Origin: Periconia sp. R9002
Lineage: Eukaryota > Ascomycota > Dothideomycetes > Pleosporales > Periconiaceae
DNA length: 64,000 nt
Assembly: GCA_023627715.1 (NCBI GenBank)
Contig: JAMAHW010000047.1
Coordinates: forward strand, 124,001-188,000
Direction: 5' to 3'
Numbering within the stretch: position 1 is the first letter of the stretch; every line of letters begins with the position of its first letter. A program made the position numbers and the translations under genes. This document shows, one piece after another, positions 45,515-57,267 of this stretch. The notes below the pieces were generated by a model. That model did no database searches. It saw only the letters and a list, made by a program, of their open reading frames with translations, and had not been told where the DNA came from.

Positions 45515-46533
45515 GGAAGATTCTTAGAGCAAGGGATGTGTCTCGGTAGATGTTCCAGAAATATCGGCGGTGTACGAGCATAGGAAACTGGCGTTCAATA
45601 TGGGTTGTTTTTTGTAGCCTCTATTACTGATCATGTACAATCACGCGTGTTGGCGAAAGAGTTTATATATCATATCCCTTACCAATGTTGTCAATCCACT
45701 GTTGATACTGAGACCATGGCAATACTCCTAAGCATTGCCGCAGCGCCCGCTTTAGCTTGCGGGGTCTTGAGATCTGATGCAAATCGGAATCCCGAGATAT
45801 CTCCAAGACCAGACCAAGTCCTACAACCTCCTACACGACACCAAGAAAATTAACTTCCAGCACCACACCGCCCGCGCGGCTTTCGACGGCCAGCCAGCCA
45901 GCCAGCCGCAAAAGCCCGCCCCCCAAAGAAAAAGATAGACGGCGACGCGCCCTACAAGTATCTCGCCAATTAACGACCCAACTAAGAACCTCTTAGCGCG
46001 ATACTTAGTCCGGTATTCCAACTCGCGAATCAACACCATCAATGGAACACTTTTCTCAAAACGGAAACCAGCTCCCCCCGCCGCCTCACCCCCTCCCCGC
46101 TTCGAGAAAGAGTAAGCAGGCGCGCGCCCTGCTTGTTACATCTACAATGGGTCATTGTTTTGCGGTGGGGGAAGTTGACGTTGAGGGTGCGGTAGAGGCG
46201 AGTGGGAGCCCCGCAATTGGAATGGTGTAATTGATAGATAGACAGATAGTGGCCTCGGTGGGTGGTCCGATGGGAGCCGCGGCGCGGAGTTGTACATATT
46301 GGGTGTGGAGTGTATATATGTAGAGGTTACCGCCGGTTTGCGGTTTGTGGGTATGTATAGTGTTGGGTAATACTGGAAATTTGGAAGTTTGAACGTGTGG
46401 TTTTGTTTACGATACTGCGGGTGGTGAATTGTCTGCACATATACACGCGAAGATCGACGACGCTCTCTACCCTGTACGAGGCCGAAAGGCAAAGATTAAA
46501 GAAAGAAAGAAAAAGCGCACGCGAATCCTCACA
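45515..46533. other. Gene-free stretch between BIG1 and oxidase gene
   Basis: About 1 kb holding the BIG1 3' region and the promoter of the oxidase gene. A CAGC/CAGCC tetranucleotide run lies near 45890-45907. Short frames only. The last 100 bases before the ATG are purine-rich (AAAGAAAGAAAG), a typical fungal 5' leader. Confidence 0.5.
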
Positions 46534-48088
46534 ATGCCCTCCCCGCAACCCTCCTACCTCATCCTCGGCGCAGGCGTCTTCGGCGTCTCAACCGCCCTCC
46601 GCCTCATAACCAAATACCCCTCGGCGAGCATAACCCTCGTCGACCGCGACGCCTTCGACGCCTCCTCGCGCGTCGCCGCGTCCTGGGACTGGAACAAGGT
46701 CATCCGCGCCGACTACGACGACCTCATCTACTGCCGCCTCGCGCTCGAGGCCCAGGACATGTTTCGCACGGATCCCCTGTACTCGCCCTACTTCCACGAG
46801 AGCGGCATCTTCTGGGTCTGCCGCAGCGATTACGCGAAGGATGTGATTGGGAATTACGAGGCGTTGGGTCGCAAGGCGGATTTAAGGGCCGTTGGGGTGG
46901 AAGAGGCGAGGAAGATGTATGGGGGCTTGTTTGAGGATGCGAGGTATGATGGGGTCAAGGATGTGTTGGTGAATCGGACGAGTGGGTGGGCGAATGCTGG
47001 GGATGCGCTTGTGAATGTTACGAGGAGGTGTGTCGAGTTGGGGGTGAAGTATGTGGTTGGGGATGTGGAGACGTTGGTTTTTGAGGGGGAGAAGTGCACA
47101 GGGGTGAAGACGGTGAGTTTGTTTTTCTTGGGTGGACGTGCTGGGTGGAGTTTGCTGACTTGAAGTGTGTGATATAGGCGAAAGGAGAGGTATACAAGGC
47201 GGATAAGGTGGTGCTGTGTACGGGAGCGTATACGCCGCGGTTGCTGGAGCAATCGGCCAAGGCGAGTGGGAGACAGGAGGTTAGTGCTGGGGAGAGGATC
47301 GTTGCGGGCGGGATCACGACGGGCATGACGCAGTTGGACGAGAAGAGCTTTGAGAGGTTCAAAGACATGCCAGTGGGCGTTCAGGCGTATACTGCGTCGA
47401 CAGGTACGAGTCCTTACACACATACTTGCGCGCGAAACGTGCTTTGTGAATGGTGGTACTGATTCATGATCATAGGACCCTTCATCGGCAGTCTTCCCCC
47501 GACTCGCGACCGTGAGCTCAAGTGGTGGGGTCAGAAGATCTTCAAGAACACGCAGAACGTGCACGGAAAGGCCATCTCTGCGCCGCCTGCGAAGCCTGAT
47601 TACGACCAGTGGAAGGTTCCGTCGCAGTTGAAGCAGGATATCGACTACGCGAACCACGTCTTCTACGGCAAGAACGGCGCCAATTGGAAGATGGAGAAGC
47701 ACAGGATCTGCTGGTATGTGTCTTCTCCCCCTTACTCATACTATCAATCCGAGTCCTCTCCTCTACTCATCCACCATCAGTACTCGTTATGCCATGACAC
47801 TAACGTATGCGTGTGTGATTTAGGGACGCCTTCACCACCTCCAACGACTTCATCGTCTCGCCGCACGCGGGGGCCAAGAACCTCTTCGTCGCCACGTGCG
47901 GCTCGTTCCACGGCTACAAGTTTTTCCCCGTGCTAGGCAAGTACGTTGTGCAGATGCTCGAAGGCGAGCTCGAGCCTGAACTGGTGGACAAGTGGGCGTG
48001 GGATCGCGAAAGGCCGGATCCGAAGCACAATGCCGACTGGCCGAGGTGGGAGATGCGGGATTTGATGGATGAGAGGGCGAAACTGTAG
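46534..48088 (+). CDS. Fructosyl-amine / sarcosine oxidase-like FAD enzyme
   Basis: FAD-dependent amine oxidase that would deglycate fructosyl amino acids or oxidise N-methyl amino acids, releasing H2O2. There are four exons: 46534-47112, 47178-47403, 47476-47713 and 47824-48088. The introns are 65, 72 and 110 bp, and all frames join correctly to 435 aa, the usual length of fungal fructosyl-amine oxidases (about 437). The N-terminal Rossmann motif is YLILGAGVFGVSTALRL, followed by SSRVAASWDWNKVIRADYDD, which contains the family's flavin-contacting stretch. The C-terminal part shows CWDAFTTSNDFIVSPHAG and then CGSFHGYKFFP, where the Cys is the expected site of covalent 8-alpha-S-cysteinyl FAD attachment. 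The C-terminus (ERAKL) resembles a type 1 peroxisomal signal (AKL), and peroxisomal location fits an H2O2-producing oxidase. Confidence 0.92.
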
Positions 48089-48812
48089 GTAGTAGTATTT
48101 AGATGTGATGCTTGGTCGGACTGCAGTACTAGATGTGTGTGTGCTACATGTGAAGCGTCAATTTAATAAAGATATGTATGTATAGAAAACACTACAGAGC
48201 TGGTCATAGCCAATCGGTATCCCTACCTACATCTTGGACTAGGCCCCCTATTTCCCGTTTCGTTCATCGGTGGGACAAAGTGAGAATCGTACGATGTCTA
48301 CATAATGCTGTGGCTAGGTAGCGTGAGGGTGGGGCCATCTCGCTACCCCCTTCACATGCGGTGCTCTTGAACTTGGCAAGTTTATAGGTAGTTATGTAGT
48401 ATAGGCTTTTCTTTCGATGGGTCGGGGGAGGATGCATGAGACTCAGGAAGACCAATGAAGTTCGTCATGTATTTTTTTCGGGTGATATTTTAACATGTCG
48501 TACGGTTTGCTGCTCTTGTCGTGGCTTGGTATATACGTATTCAGCCACATGAGCATATTACAGCATAGATGTAAGACTTGGCTGGAATAATTACCTAGGT
48601 ATTTGTTGATGGACGTTGTGTCGTGAGGTGATAGGCGACTAGGTAGGTGGCGCATTCCGTAGTTACTTGGTACCTACTTCACCGGTGAGCTAGTCTAGTC
48701 TACAAAATACATCACTACTACTCCTACCTACCACCACACTCAAACTTCCACCATCCACGCTTCCACACACAATTACTCACCCAAAAAAGTCCACCAAAAG
48801 AAAGCAGCAGCA
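48089..48812. other. Intergenic between oxidase and LDH genes
   Basis: 724 bp on the same strand: oxidase 3' flank then LDH promoter. The LDH 5' leader is C/A-rich (many ACCTACCACC-like words). Nothing else is recognised. Confidence 0.5.
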
Positions 48813-50207
48813 ATGTCAGCCCCTCCACCCCACCGCCTCAAAACTACGATAGCTATTATCGGCGCCGGTGACGTCGGTTCCACCATCGCTTACACGCTCA
48901 TCCTGTCCACCATCTCCAGCGAGGTCATCATGGTTGATCCAAAGACGGAGCTGCTTGAGGGGCAGGTCAGAGATTTGGGCGATGCTACTTATGGAGGACG
49001 GTCGGGGACCAGGGTTAGGGTCGGCACGAGTAAAGAGGCGGGTCAGGCTGATGTTATTGTTGTTACGGCGGGGGCTAAGCAGAGAGAAGGTATGTTGATT
49101 TCCTATTTCTTTTGTATTTTTATCAGAGCTGGGGAGGCATTGATGGATGGATAAAGAATGACCGAATGTTTTTGGTGTTGGAGGACATCTGCTTGATCGG
49201 GGGTGCACGTGATATCCTCCATTCACCCCACCCATCCTTTCATCATGGTCCCAAACCCGCTACGACCCTCTTCCAAAAACCGAAGAAGAAAAACTCTCCT
49301 CGCTAACGAAACATCCCTCACAGGAGAATCCCGCATCGACCTCCTTGGCCGAAACCTAACGATCCTGAAATCCATCTTCGAGCCCATGAAGCCCATCGCG
49401 CCCACAGCCGTCGTCCTCATGGTCGCGAACCCCGTCGATATCCTCACTTACTTTGCGCGCAAGCTCTCGGGCCTCCCTGAATCGCAGGTCTTGGGGACGG
49501 GCACGAGTCTGGATTCTGCACGGCTGAGGGGCGAGCTCGCGAGGCGCGCTGAGGTGGGGGCAAGTAGTATTGATGCGTATGTGCTTGGGGAGCATGGGGA
49601 GGGTCAGTTTGTAAGTTTGGAGGATTTTTTTGTCGATTTTTTGTCTCAGTCTCTCTCTAATGTGGTGGGAATGAGCGTGGTTTTTGACAGAAAAAGGGCA
49701 GAGCTTGAATTCCCACACAACTCTATGTCATTTACTAACCAAATACCTTCACAGATCGCTTGGAGTAGTGCTTCAATCGGTACAGCACCCCTCCACCTCG
49801 CGCTGCCGGAAGCCAGTCTCACCGCTGAGGCAAAGCGCGAGATCGCCTCCCATACAAGAGGCGCAGCCGGCGCCATCATCAAAGCAAAAGGGTGTACGAG
49901 CTACGGAATTGGTATTATTGCCCATCCCCTCTTCCCATCAATCAACTATCTCTTTCTAACCGTGTATTCTACAGGTAGCGTAGCAGCCTCGCTCTGCAAG
50001 TACATCCTCTTCGACTCGCACACGGTGCGCCCCTTGTCGTTCTACCAGCCTGACCTGAAGGTCTGTCTGTCGATGCCCGCGGTGATTGGACGGAAGGGAA
50101 TTGTCCGTGCCATGCACATCGAGCTGGATCAAGGGGAGAAGGAGGCATTGGAGAATTGTGCGAAGGATTTGAGGGGTATTATCGAGAAGGCTGAAAAGGA
50201 GCTTTAG
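48813..50207 (+). CDS. L-lactate dehydrogenase
   Basis: NAD-dependent 2-hydroxyacid dehydrogenase interconverting pyruvate and L-lactate in the cytosol. There are four exons: 48813-49089, 49324-49610, 49755-49911 and 49975-50207. The introns are 234, 144 and 63 bp, longer than most in the window. The protein is 317 aa, a normal LDH length. The Rossmann glycine motif IIGAGDVGSTIAYTL is at residue 15, followed by VDPKTELLEGQVRDLGD. The active-site loop, rebuilt across intron 1, reads AGAKQREGESR. Its Gln aligns with Gln102 of bacterial LDH, which favours pyruvate over oxaloacetate, and its Arg with Arg109. Substrate-binding Arg is expected near NPVDILTYFARK, and catalytic His is in LGEHGEGQF. 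The enzyme is of the bacterial/animal LDH/MDH superfamily and not flavocytochrome b2. L-LDH of this kind is patchy in filamentous fungi. Confidence 0.93.
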
Positions 50208-51193
50208 ATAGGGGCGGATGGGGAAAGGGAGATGAATTCATGGGATCGGACTAGATGCGGTTGATGTCTCCAAAGGTTTGATGATGGGTGTGCTGACCGT
50301 GGAACATGGATATGGAACTCGGGATGTCCGTACACGGAGACTGGGTGAAGGGAGTACTCAATAGATTATCAGAATATAAATGATATCATGGCATGAGAAT
50401 TGAATGACTTGCGGTGTCGACACGGAAGAAAAAACACAAAGACATCCTCGGTGGTGTATGAGATAGCGAGATGTCATTGATACCTGGACATTAGCAGCGG
50501 TCAATGCGTAGTTTGTGTAGTCAGGCTTAACGCTATATGGGCTAGTGTACATGCTTCAGTCGTGGTTACCCTTCTCTTTTTGGAAAGGCACATGCGGTAA
50601 GAGGCTCCGATTGGAGAGTATGTTCAGGTCTTCTAGAAACGCTAGGTATCTTGTCCAATTTCTGAAGAGTTCCTAGATGTTTTGAATCAACGTGGATGTG
50701 GTTCTACTTGTGGCAAACTGAGACCTTCCAATCATACTAATTCGACCCAGCAAAGCAATGAATAAGCGATGAATACTGCGGAAATGAAAAATGTAATCAA
50801 CCTGTGTACCTAGGCTTCTCTCTTTCCAAACCTCGTGCGTAGGATGATATCGTTGGCGGGGCGTGCTGTTACTGATTATGGATTGAGTTAGTCGCCTAAC
50901 AATGGTGAGAATACTAATCAGCATATTAGTTATGCCGATTTTGCATCCAATTGACATGTATGACGACGGAAAGTTTATTTCAAATACGAATTTTGTTAGT
51001 AGTAAAATTACGCCTGCCCTTGATTGGTCATATCCCGAGCATTCTCCGATGGCGTCATAAACGCCGAATTTCTAAGCATTGCGAAATCGTTCCGCGTTAG
51101 GCTTTTTCGACAGGTATATGAATTCAGGTTGGCCTCTGAAGTAACAACAGTTCATCTTCAGCACAATATCATCTAAAGCGTTCGTCCATCTGC
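50208..51193. other. Gene-free stretch between LDH and CmcJ-like gene
   Basis: 986 bp on one strand: LDH 3' flank and the next promoter. AT-rich between 50640 and 51010 with no convincing frame, RNA or repeat. Confidence 0.5.
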
Positions 51194-52168
51194 ATGTCAC
51201 GTAGCATTCAGCGTCTTATTCTCAACCCTGCCACCATAAGAACACGAGCACCCCGCGCATATCATCAATCACGAGCAATGACTACCGCAACATTTCGTCA
51301 CATCGATACCACGTCCTACACAGGCAAGCCATGGGGTAAAGTCGACGGTCCAGGAACCTCTTTCCAACTCAAAGACCACCAAAGGGAAGTCCATAACATC
51401 CGGGGGCGAGAATCCGAATTCACAACCGACAACTCCGGGTTCGCAGTGTACAAGCACCCCGCACAAGAAAAGCTCTTCACCGACGATGCCGCCGTACGAA
51501 ATGGGTACTACGCCGAGGTAGAAAGCATGCTCCGCTCCAAAATCCCTGGAATCAAAAAAGTCGTGATTTTCGACCACACCATTCGTCGGAGAAACAAGGA
51601 CTCACCTCGCCAGCCCGTGCAACAAGTCCACGTAGACCAGACACCTCGCGCAGTCGAAGTGCGCGTGCGGCGCCACCTCCCCAAGGACGAAGCAGAAGAA
51701 CTGTTGAAGGGAAGGTACCAAATCATTAACGTGTGGCGTCCCATCGAAAACCCAGCCTCAGACACGCCGCTCGCCGTCATTGACTGGAGGTCCACCGTAC
51801 CTTCCGACTTCATCCCCGTAGATCTCCTATACCCAAATCGCGATGAAAACACATCAGACGACGACGATCGCGGTAAAGAAACAGTTGCGGACCCGGAATC
51901 GTACAACTCCACCACAGGATACAGCGTCAAGGGTGAGACGCTGGGTGTTGCGCCCAACGAAAACCACAAGTTCTACTACATGAAAGACATGACGCCAGAA
52001 GAGACGATTTTGCTTAAGTGCTATGATTCTTGGGGTCAAGGCCAACCTCAGGGGAAGGAAGGAATCGCGGTCGGAACACCGCACACGGCGTTTGTGGATC
52101 CGCAGACGCCGGCAGATGCGCCTGGGAGGCAGAGCATTGAGGCGAGATGTTTGGTATTTTATGAGTAG
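51194..52168 (+). CDS. CmcJ/AsaB-like hydroxylase-methyltransferase family protein
   Basis: Intronless, 324 aa. It is a member of the fungal family named after CmcJ of cephamycin biosynthesis (7-alpha-cephem-methoxylase P8 chain) and AsaB; these are thought to act on small molecules by 2-oxoglutarate/Fe-like chemistry, but few have been characterised. Recognised by the ordered family motifs VVIFDHTIRRR (near 130), QVHVDQTPRAVEVRVRRHLP (near 150), YQIINVWRPIENPASDTPLAVIDWRS (near 180), NHKFYYMKDMTPEETILLKCYDS (near 260), then GTPHTAFVDP and the closing SIEARCLVFYE. The His-x-Asp in HVD and a later His in GTPHTAF could form a metal site. The first 28 residues are rich in Arg and Ser before a second Met, which suggests either a mitochondrial targeting peptide or a start at Met28. 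No biosynthetic cluster surrounds it. Confidence 0.82.
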   Translation: MSRSIQRLILNPATIRTRAPRAYHQSRAMTTATFRHIDTTSYTGKPWGKVDGPGTSFQLKDHQREVHNIRGRESEFTTDNSGFAVYKHPAQEKLFTDDAAVRNGYYAEVESMLRSKIPGIKKVVIFDHTIRRRNKDSPRQPVQQVHVDQTPRAVEVRVRRHLPKDEAEELLKGRYQIINVWRPIENPASDTPLAVIDWRSTVPSDFIPVDLLYPNRDENTSDDDDRGKETVADPESYNSTTGYSVKGETLGVAPNENHKFYYMKDMTPEETILLKCYDSWGQGQPQGKEGIAVGTPHTAFVDPQTPADAPGRQSIEARCLVFYE

Positions 52169-52997
52169 GTCTTGGATGAAAAAGGGGGGAAGAAGGAAGC
52201 AGAGTAATTGATGAGGAATGTCTTACTTACTTGACATTTACGAATCTTACGCCGACAAATCACGAAATCTAGTTTCATAATGTGTGGTAAATACATGATG
52301 CAACAGATATTTTTTTACAGGAAAATGTAATCAAATTGAGTTCCTATCCAACAAAATTTTCAATGCCAAAAGGCGAAAAAAATAGCCTCATCTATCCATC
52401 GCCAACGCATAGTCCTCTCCTCCACCAACCTTCTCCTGTCTCACCTATCCTTCTACCCCACTTCTTCCAATCCAACACCAAAACCAAAACTCAGCAACCA
52501 CCCAGTGCAAGCCGTGTCTCTCTATGGCCACGTACTGACCCTTCCCCTATACCCCCACCCCCCTGATTCTTTCCCTCCCTTCTATTTTCTATTCTTTTCC
52601 CCTTTCTTGTAAGCTAAGGCTTATTCCACTGTCCCCTCATACTCTACGCCTCCTATTACACTATTCCCCAGTCCTAGCTTCTGCTCTGGTAACTGTGAGT
52701 GAGACTAAACACAAGAAAGCTCGGGAATGTCTTGTGTTTCGGCGAGAGGATGTTGTGGATATTGAGTTCTAGCTGTTGTACCACAACTGTCCCGCATATA
52801 TGGTTATAACGCCGTCACCTCCACAAACTCTGGAAAATAGAGACTTGGACTCAGAAATTCTCGCGAAGACTTTGAAACGCCTCTCAATTCCCTCCATTTT
52901 TCTCTGAGCTACATCATTGTGGATTCTTAATTTCTTTCCCCTTCACTCCTACTCAGAACTCTACCTCCACCCCCCAAACCACCCGCCAGACGACCAA
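52169..52997. other. Intergenic before proline-rich frame
   Basis: 829 bp with no recognised gene. From about 52370 to 52700 the plus strand is strongly C/T-rich, a composition that continues into the next reading frame. Confidence 0.5.
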
Positions 52998-54146
52998 ATG
53001 CAGACGACAACGACAACAACATTACCAACAAAACCACGACGTCCCTCACCAAAACCTCTCATTCTCCTCCCCATCCGACGCATCCCACACTCTCAAACCC
53101 AAACCTCACCCTACAAACCGCAACACCTTTCCCCACCAACCCCCTTCCGCTCCACAACAACCCCCCTCACGCCTTCACACTCACTAATCCCACCGATCCC
53201 ACCGCTCTCCTACTGGGAACCAGAAACGCCCTTAACCTCGTCCTCAACAGCCTTCTCACCATCCCCAGCGACATCCTCCCCATGGACACCCAAATCCGCA
53301 ACATCCTCACCTCCAACCTCCTTCTCCACCACCTCATCAACAACCTCGCCCTCCCATTCCCCTCGCCTTCCTCCTCCTCAACACACCCGCTCCACAGCAC
53401 TCCACCTCCAACCCCTCCGCCTCACCCCGCCCTCGCCATCCACGCCACAAAAAACCGTAGCATCTCCACTCCTCCCCACACCCACATCCTCCCTCCTCCT
53501 CCCCCCCTCCCCCCTCTCCTCAATCTACTCCTCCCTCCGCTCACCACTCTACATCACCACCAGCCCCGCCTCGTCCGCGTCTACCACACTGGCAGTCGTC
53601 AAGGCGAAACTCGAAGCGGAATTGAGTCCACGGTTCTTGTTTCCACGGCCGGCGCCGGGTATACCTACCCCTAACACCCCGTTGTCCCCGTTTACCTCGA
53701 GTCCGAGCCGTGGAGGGCACATTGTGGATAAGACGACACGAGCGCGCAAGACGGTATCATCGGTTAGAACGTCAATCTTACACATTGTACACCACGCACG
53801 TCGACCGCGCGTTGCGCGCGCGAAGAAAGCGCGGGGGAAGCTCGAAGGCGGGAGGTTGTCGTCTTGTATGGGTTGGAAAGGGCGGAAGGGGGGTCGGATG
53901 TCAGTGTCGGCGTGGGAGCGGGTTGGTGGGGATGGGGATGTGGTGTGTGCGACGCAGATGGAGAGCAAAGGGGAGACGAAGATGGGGGATGGGTTAGTGA
54001 GGGAGTGTAGGATGGGATGTGTGAGGAGTTTGTATGAGGCGGTTCTTTGTGGGAAGGGGGAACGGCGCAGTGTGGGTAGGAAGGCTGTGGTGATGGAGGA
54101 GGGAGAGGGGAAAGGGATTGAGGTTGGTGGTGGTGTTGATTGTTAG
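52998..54146 (+). CDS. Doubtful proline/serine/threonine-rich hypothetical protein
   Basis: A 382-codon intronless frame from the first ATG at 52998. The first 200 residues are almost only Pro, Ser, Thr and Leu; then comes a more ordinary stretch (TTLAVVKAKLEAELSPRFLF), then Arg/Lys/Gly-rich sequence ending in GGGVDC. No domain is recognised. Against reality: the plus strand is nearly G-free up to about 53500 and becomes G-rich after 53850, so stop codons are rare simply through composition, and the antisense strand is also open in places. For reality: frame length and the amphipathic middle segment. It may be a lineage-specific disordered protein. Confidence 0.35.
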   Translation: MQTTTTTTLPTKPRRPSPKPLILLPIRRIPHSQTQTSPYKPQHLSPPTPFRSTTTPLTPSHSLIPPIPPLSYWEPETPLTSSSTAFSPSPATSSPWTPKSATSSPPTSFSTTSSTTSPSHSPRLPPPQHTRSTALHLQPLRLTPPSPSTPQKTVASPLLPTPTSSLLLPPSPLSSIYSSLRSPLYITTSPASSASTTLAVVKAKLEAELSPRFLFPRPAPGIPTPNTPLSPFTSSPSRGGHIVDKTTRARKTVSSVRTSILHIVHHARRPRVARAKKARGKLEGGRLSSCMGWKGRKGGRMSVSAWERVGGDGDVVCATQMESKGETKMGDGLVRECRMGCVRSLYEAVLCGKGERRSVGRKAVVMEEGEGKGIEVGGGVDC

Positions 54147-57100
54147 GATTGGGGAGGGAGGTGCGTGTGTATCGATTGTAGTGTGGGAAAGTGTGGATGG
54201 GTATGTGGATGTGGATGTTGCGTATCTTGGTCTTTTTTTTTTCTTTTTTTTTTCTTTTTTTTTCTGGTTTTTTGGCCTTGTTCATTTCGCAGAAGATGGT
54301 GTTTTGGTATAGACGGGTAATCATAGACCAATAGACATAGACAATAAAAACAATTTTCTTTTTTTACTGTTCGTGATAGCAATCTCCACCATTTCTATGT
54401 CCATTACTCTTCTCAAATTTTACCACCATGTAAGTGGCGCATATACCCACCCGTGTCACACAGATCGACATGCCACCGTCGTCATGCATCCTCCCACACA
54501 TCAATACGAGGAGAATTCCGCGGTGCACATTACATGCCTGTGTTTTTCGTTCAGCAAGACCCGGAACACCGTATCGATCCATTTATCCATAGTGCAGTAA
54601 CGTGAACGGCAGTTGAAGCAGGAGTCGCAGAGGGGTGCGCGGTGCAGGGGAGACCCCATGTGCGTGGGTGACGCACCCAGGAAACCGCCAAACTACCACG
54701 CCGATCCACGTTTTTTCCCACTAACCTTTGCGACCCGCGATCGCGTACCATCTCATCCCCCGCAATCGAGCCGCTCGCCTCTCCACAACTTCGATCGTCC
54801 AAAAGAGATGGACTGGGGAAATTTCTGATAAATTTCTGATCAGGCCGGCGCGCTGGGTCAGTGTGTACTACTTGGCTACCTATTGCGTGCGCGCAAGTGG
54901 GTTTTGCGGAGTAAGTTTACGTAAAAAGCTTCCCTTTTCTGGGGGAGGGGAGATTGAGCGGGCAGGCGAGTTGTGGGGAAGTTAGAAGGGCGAGCGGAAA
55001 GGTGAAAAACAACGTTAGAGATGGGAGTATGCGTTCCAATCTTGCGGAAGAGGGTACCACGTGGAAGTCGACCGTTGTTGCGTACGAGAGATGTACATGT
55101 ACATTTGCATGTAGGTAAGTACTGTAGGATGCATATTGATGCATGCAGTAAGCAGAGCAAGTGCAAGGGAGGGAATAGAATCATCGCTGATTCATGGATT
55201 CATTTGTTCGCGGTGTCCACCATCTGATTCTGCCATGTTAATTCCTTTTCGAGTAATGGCCTAGAACACAGTGGTGGGCAGAGAAGAATTTTCATCGTTG
55301 CGCCCCTAGCTCAGATCAGGAGTTTGGGAGATGGCTAGTTTTCCCACTATTTCTGCAGATACGGCACTCGCCGCTGGGACGGTCTACTGTAGGCGTTCGC
55401 GGCGCTGGAAAGTTTGGTTGTGCATATCTCGCTATGCTGATGATGTTGGGCGAGGGGGGAGATTGGGGAAATGCTACCGGTATCCCAATCCCACAACGCT
55501 GGAAACCTCGGTTGCTGGTGGTTGGCTGCACAAGGCAGGAGCAAGCTGCACTGAATTATTGAGAGACTCATGATTGGACGAATAAAGGGGAGATAGGGGA
55601 CTAGCGGCAGACAAGCTCCGTGGGGGCAATACCATACGCAGGGATCCCATGTTGGATAGGCTGGGCACACCATGTCCCCAATAAGGCTGTTGCTCCGCGG
55701 TCTTCTATCGTGGTCTGTCTTGAACTTGAGCGAAATCAACATGCCGTAGAGCTATGAGTAATGGAAATGATGCGGGAGAGGCTGGGAGTCGTTCCGAGCG
55801 TGACAACCGACTGCAATACATGTACAACAGAGCCATGGACCAGTGTTTTGTGTTTCGCGCGTTTTTTGAGCGTCTTTCAAACAATTGCTTATCATGTCGG
55901 CTTCGGCTGAGCAACAAGGTGTAAGGGTGGCGTCGCACATGCATGTCTGTGTAATCTCGTGCAGAATACTGCATGGAGGTGTTGTAACAGTACAACGGAC
56001 ATGGACGAACGAGAGGAGCACACATGAACGGGGCCATCTGGTGTAACGATGAGCAATGGGGGGACCGTTGCCGCTGGTTGGAGATGGATATATTAACGAA
56101 TGATTGCTGTGATATGACCTGCCAGCTAATCGGGTTTCAGTTGGTGGAGAATGTCTGCATACTTGAGTAGGTTTGGAGGGTGGACGGCTCAAAGTTTGTC
56201 GTTAGTCACGTGCATCCGCCAAGCCCCATCAGGCGCAACACGCGACCCGTTGTTCCTCTCCATCTCTCATCTCTCCAATCAGTGACGCGACGCATCAATT
56301 GCCAACCATTCCATGCCCGCCCAGCGCCGTGGTCATATCCGGACCATTGTACCTTCAAAGGGGCGCTACCAACTGGAAAGCAACCTCTACTGACCAGTGA
56401 ACGCTCTCCGAGGCCCGATTAGGCAGTTCACAAGCGTGTCCAAGACGACGTCCAAACCAACATGCTTGGCTGCCAAGAGGGTTCCGCCAGCTTGTTCGCA
56501 TTCTGGAATCGCCTACTAGATGAGAGGCGCGAGAGGAACGGAGAGGGAGGGGAGGGGACTGGCTCGCGTGGAATCTGTGGATCGACTACGTTACTTGGTA
56601 GTCAGCAGAAGCATTCATTGGAAGGACGGGAAGCCTGACTTTCTTATCAGCTGGAGTCCGGCCAAGCTCATTTCGCGCAGCCGTGCTATCTCTTCCTGGC
56701 CGTGGCGATCCACCTTCTCTCTGTACGCCAAATACCCCGCCGTTGACTACAACGGGCCGATACATCCATGACGGGGAGGTGTCAAGAATTGGGCTTGAGC
56801 GCCGCGCCCGCTAGCTACAGGCTACTGTCTGACTGTCTCTTGGTGTCCCGATTGTCCTGATTGTCGCCCGCCACGACATCCCACCAGCCAATCAGCCGCA
56901 CTTCCCAAATCAGAACGCTCGGCCCACCACCACACTCTTCACTGTGTCCCAAGTACTGTACTACACCCCTGTCGCAGAACCAAGACGTTACTCAATGTAC
57001 TCGTGCGGCGAGGGCGAGGGTCCTGATACTACTGCTGCCAATGCTGGCTGGTCGTTGCCCTACCGGCTTGCCCGACCCTCCCAGCATGGTTCCGCCCAAT

Positions 57101-57267
57101 CCCATGGCAACTGACAAGAGGTATAACTGCTCCCCCTCTGCCGATCTCCCTCACCACCGCTTTAAAGAGGCGCTCGTTTCCCGGGTTTTGGGTTGTTCTG
57201 CTCTTCGTCTTTTGCCCCTTTATCCCCCGCCAGTCTTTCCATTCATTCCCTTCGACGGAAAGACATC
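54147..57267. other. Gene-free stretch of 3.1 kb
   Basis: No supported gene. A long T/C tract (T10, T10 and T9 runs broken by single C) lies at about 54233-54265, and an A/T-rich patch follows. Between 55.3 and 56.2 kb short frames occur on both strands, none longer than 146 codons or with motifs. The last 400 bp before 57268 are C/T-rich and form the permease promoter and leader. Confidence 0.5.

Noticed and set aside
45690..45715. Possible further copy of the SINE-like repeat (CACTGTTGATACTGAGAC)
   Set aside because: Only about 14 of 19 positions match and neither flank nor box motifs are present; probably chance.
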